A stretch of 28,718 nt of DNA. Origin: Lactobacillus sp. ESL0791. Its GTDB lineage: Bacteria; Bacillota; Bacilli; Lactobacillales; Lactobacillaceae. Location of the stretch: assembly GCF_029433255.1 (NCBI RefSeq), contig NZ_JAQTHU010000002.1, positions 1 to 28,718 on the forward strand. The letters run 5' to 3'. Made by a program: the position numbers and the translations under genes. This document shows positions 28,399 through 28,718 of the stretch, piece after piece (the first letter of the stretch is position 1; each line of letters starts with the position of its first letter). Below the pieces are notes generated by a model. It was not told the origin of the DNA. It saw only the letters and a program-made list of their open reading frames with translations, and did not search any database.

Positions 28399-28718
28399 TG
28401 GTGCAATTACAGCATGATATGACTTCACAGGTCAGTTTAGATGTTAGTGGAGCCGTCAAAAGTTTTAAGACTTTAACCAGTGCAGTTAAGGCAAACTCTG
28501 CCGAATGGAAGGCTAACAGTGCAGAAGCCAAAAGAAATGGTGACTATCAAAAGGCACAATCTGAGCAGATTAAAGGATTATCAAAGGACATTGAACTCCA
28601 AAAAGCTCGGCTGTCTGACCTCAAAAAACAACAATCTGAAGTAGATACTTCAACCGAAAAGGGCACTAAGCACTACTACGACCTCCAGAAATCTATCACT
28701 CAGACCAATTCTGCCATA
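28398..28718 (+). CDS. Tape-measure protein, N-terminal part (continues at base 1)
   Basis: The 107 codons are open to the window edge. The sequence is a classic tape-measure start: LQHDMTSQVSLDVSGAVKSF, TSAVKANSAEWKANSAEAKR, then QSEQIKGLSKDIELQKARLS and QTNSAI at the end. It is helical and rich in Lys, Gln and Ser. Read into base 1, the frame continues for 68 residues and stops, giving 175 in all. The transmembrane and soluble-lytic or peptidase segments normally found further on are absent. Confidence 0.85.
   Translation, partial: MVQLQHDMTSQVSLDVSGAVKSFKTLTSAVKANSAEWKANSAEAKRNGDYQKAQSEQIKGLSKDIELQKARLSDLKKQQSEVDTSTEKGTKHYYDLQKSITQTNSAI

Overview
The window reads as one complete circular replicon: a degenerate phage-plasmid from a low-GC lactobacillus (Lactobacillaceae). 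The last base and the first base join in frame. A tape-measure ORF that starts at 28398 runs off the right edge at a codon boundary and continues from base 1 with the same tape-measure-type coiled coil. The host group is inferred from the AT-rich composition, the strong AGGAGG-type ribosome sites and the Lactobacillus-phage-like tail, capsid and RepA_N genes.

Layout. 1-3021: end of the tail module (fused tape-measure remnant, BppU baseplate protein, two small tail proteins, XkdX, holin-like protein) closed by a bidirectional terminator. 3031-7750: plasmid backbone on both strands (cargo gene, a membrane protein coupled to rep, a RepA_N initiator with internal 54-bp repeats and an antisense-RNA/attenuator leader, then parAB between two similar centromere-like repeat blocks). 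7750-11675: accessory stability and cargo genes (MazEF, a GIY-YIG gene plus a partner built from the same beta-rich module, a type I toxin-antitoxin-like locus, a 205-aa membrane-anchored protein with a 41-aa partner). 11700-12830: about 1.1 kb with no convincing gene, packed with nested inverted repeats. 12850-16820: phage middle region (444-aa unknown, HNH homing endonuclease, small membrane protein, possible late regulator, frameshifted SSB). 17017-28718: packaging, head and tail genes in HK97/Sfi21 order (HNH, probable cos, TerS, TerL, DUF1056, portal, fused protease-capsid, connectors, tail completion, major tail protein, frameshifting tail chaperones, tape-measure start). Two antisense cargo loci interrupt it: HicAB with two tiny ORFs, and a 245-aa gene.

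How it works. Stable inheritance would rest on the RepA_N/ctRNA module, ParAB and three toxin-antitoxin-like loci. The virion genes look decayed. Nearly all of the tape measure, the distal tail protein and the tail-associated protein are deleted. SSB carries a 19-bp tandem duplication that shifts its frame. The portal and holin-like genes lack ordinary start codons. No endolysin, integrase or lysogeny repressor is visible. The element therefore seems to live as a plasmid that keeps phage packaging genes and may depend on a helper phage to spread.

The most unusual parts are the nested-inverted-repeat region (11.8-12.66 kb), the compact pseudoknot-like sequence at 20394-20468, and the GIY-YIG/beta-module cassette.
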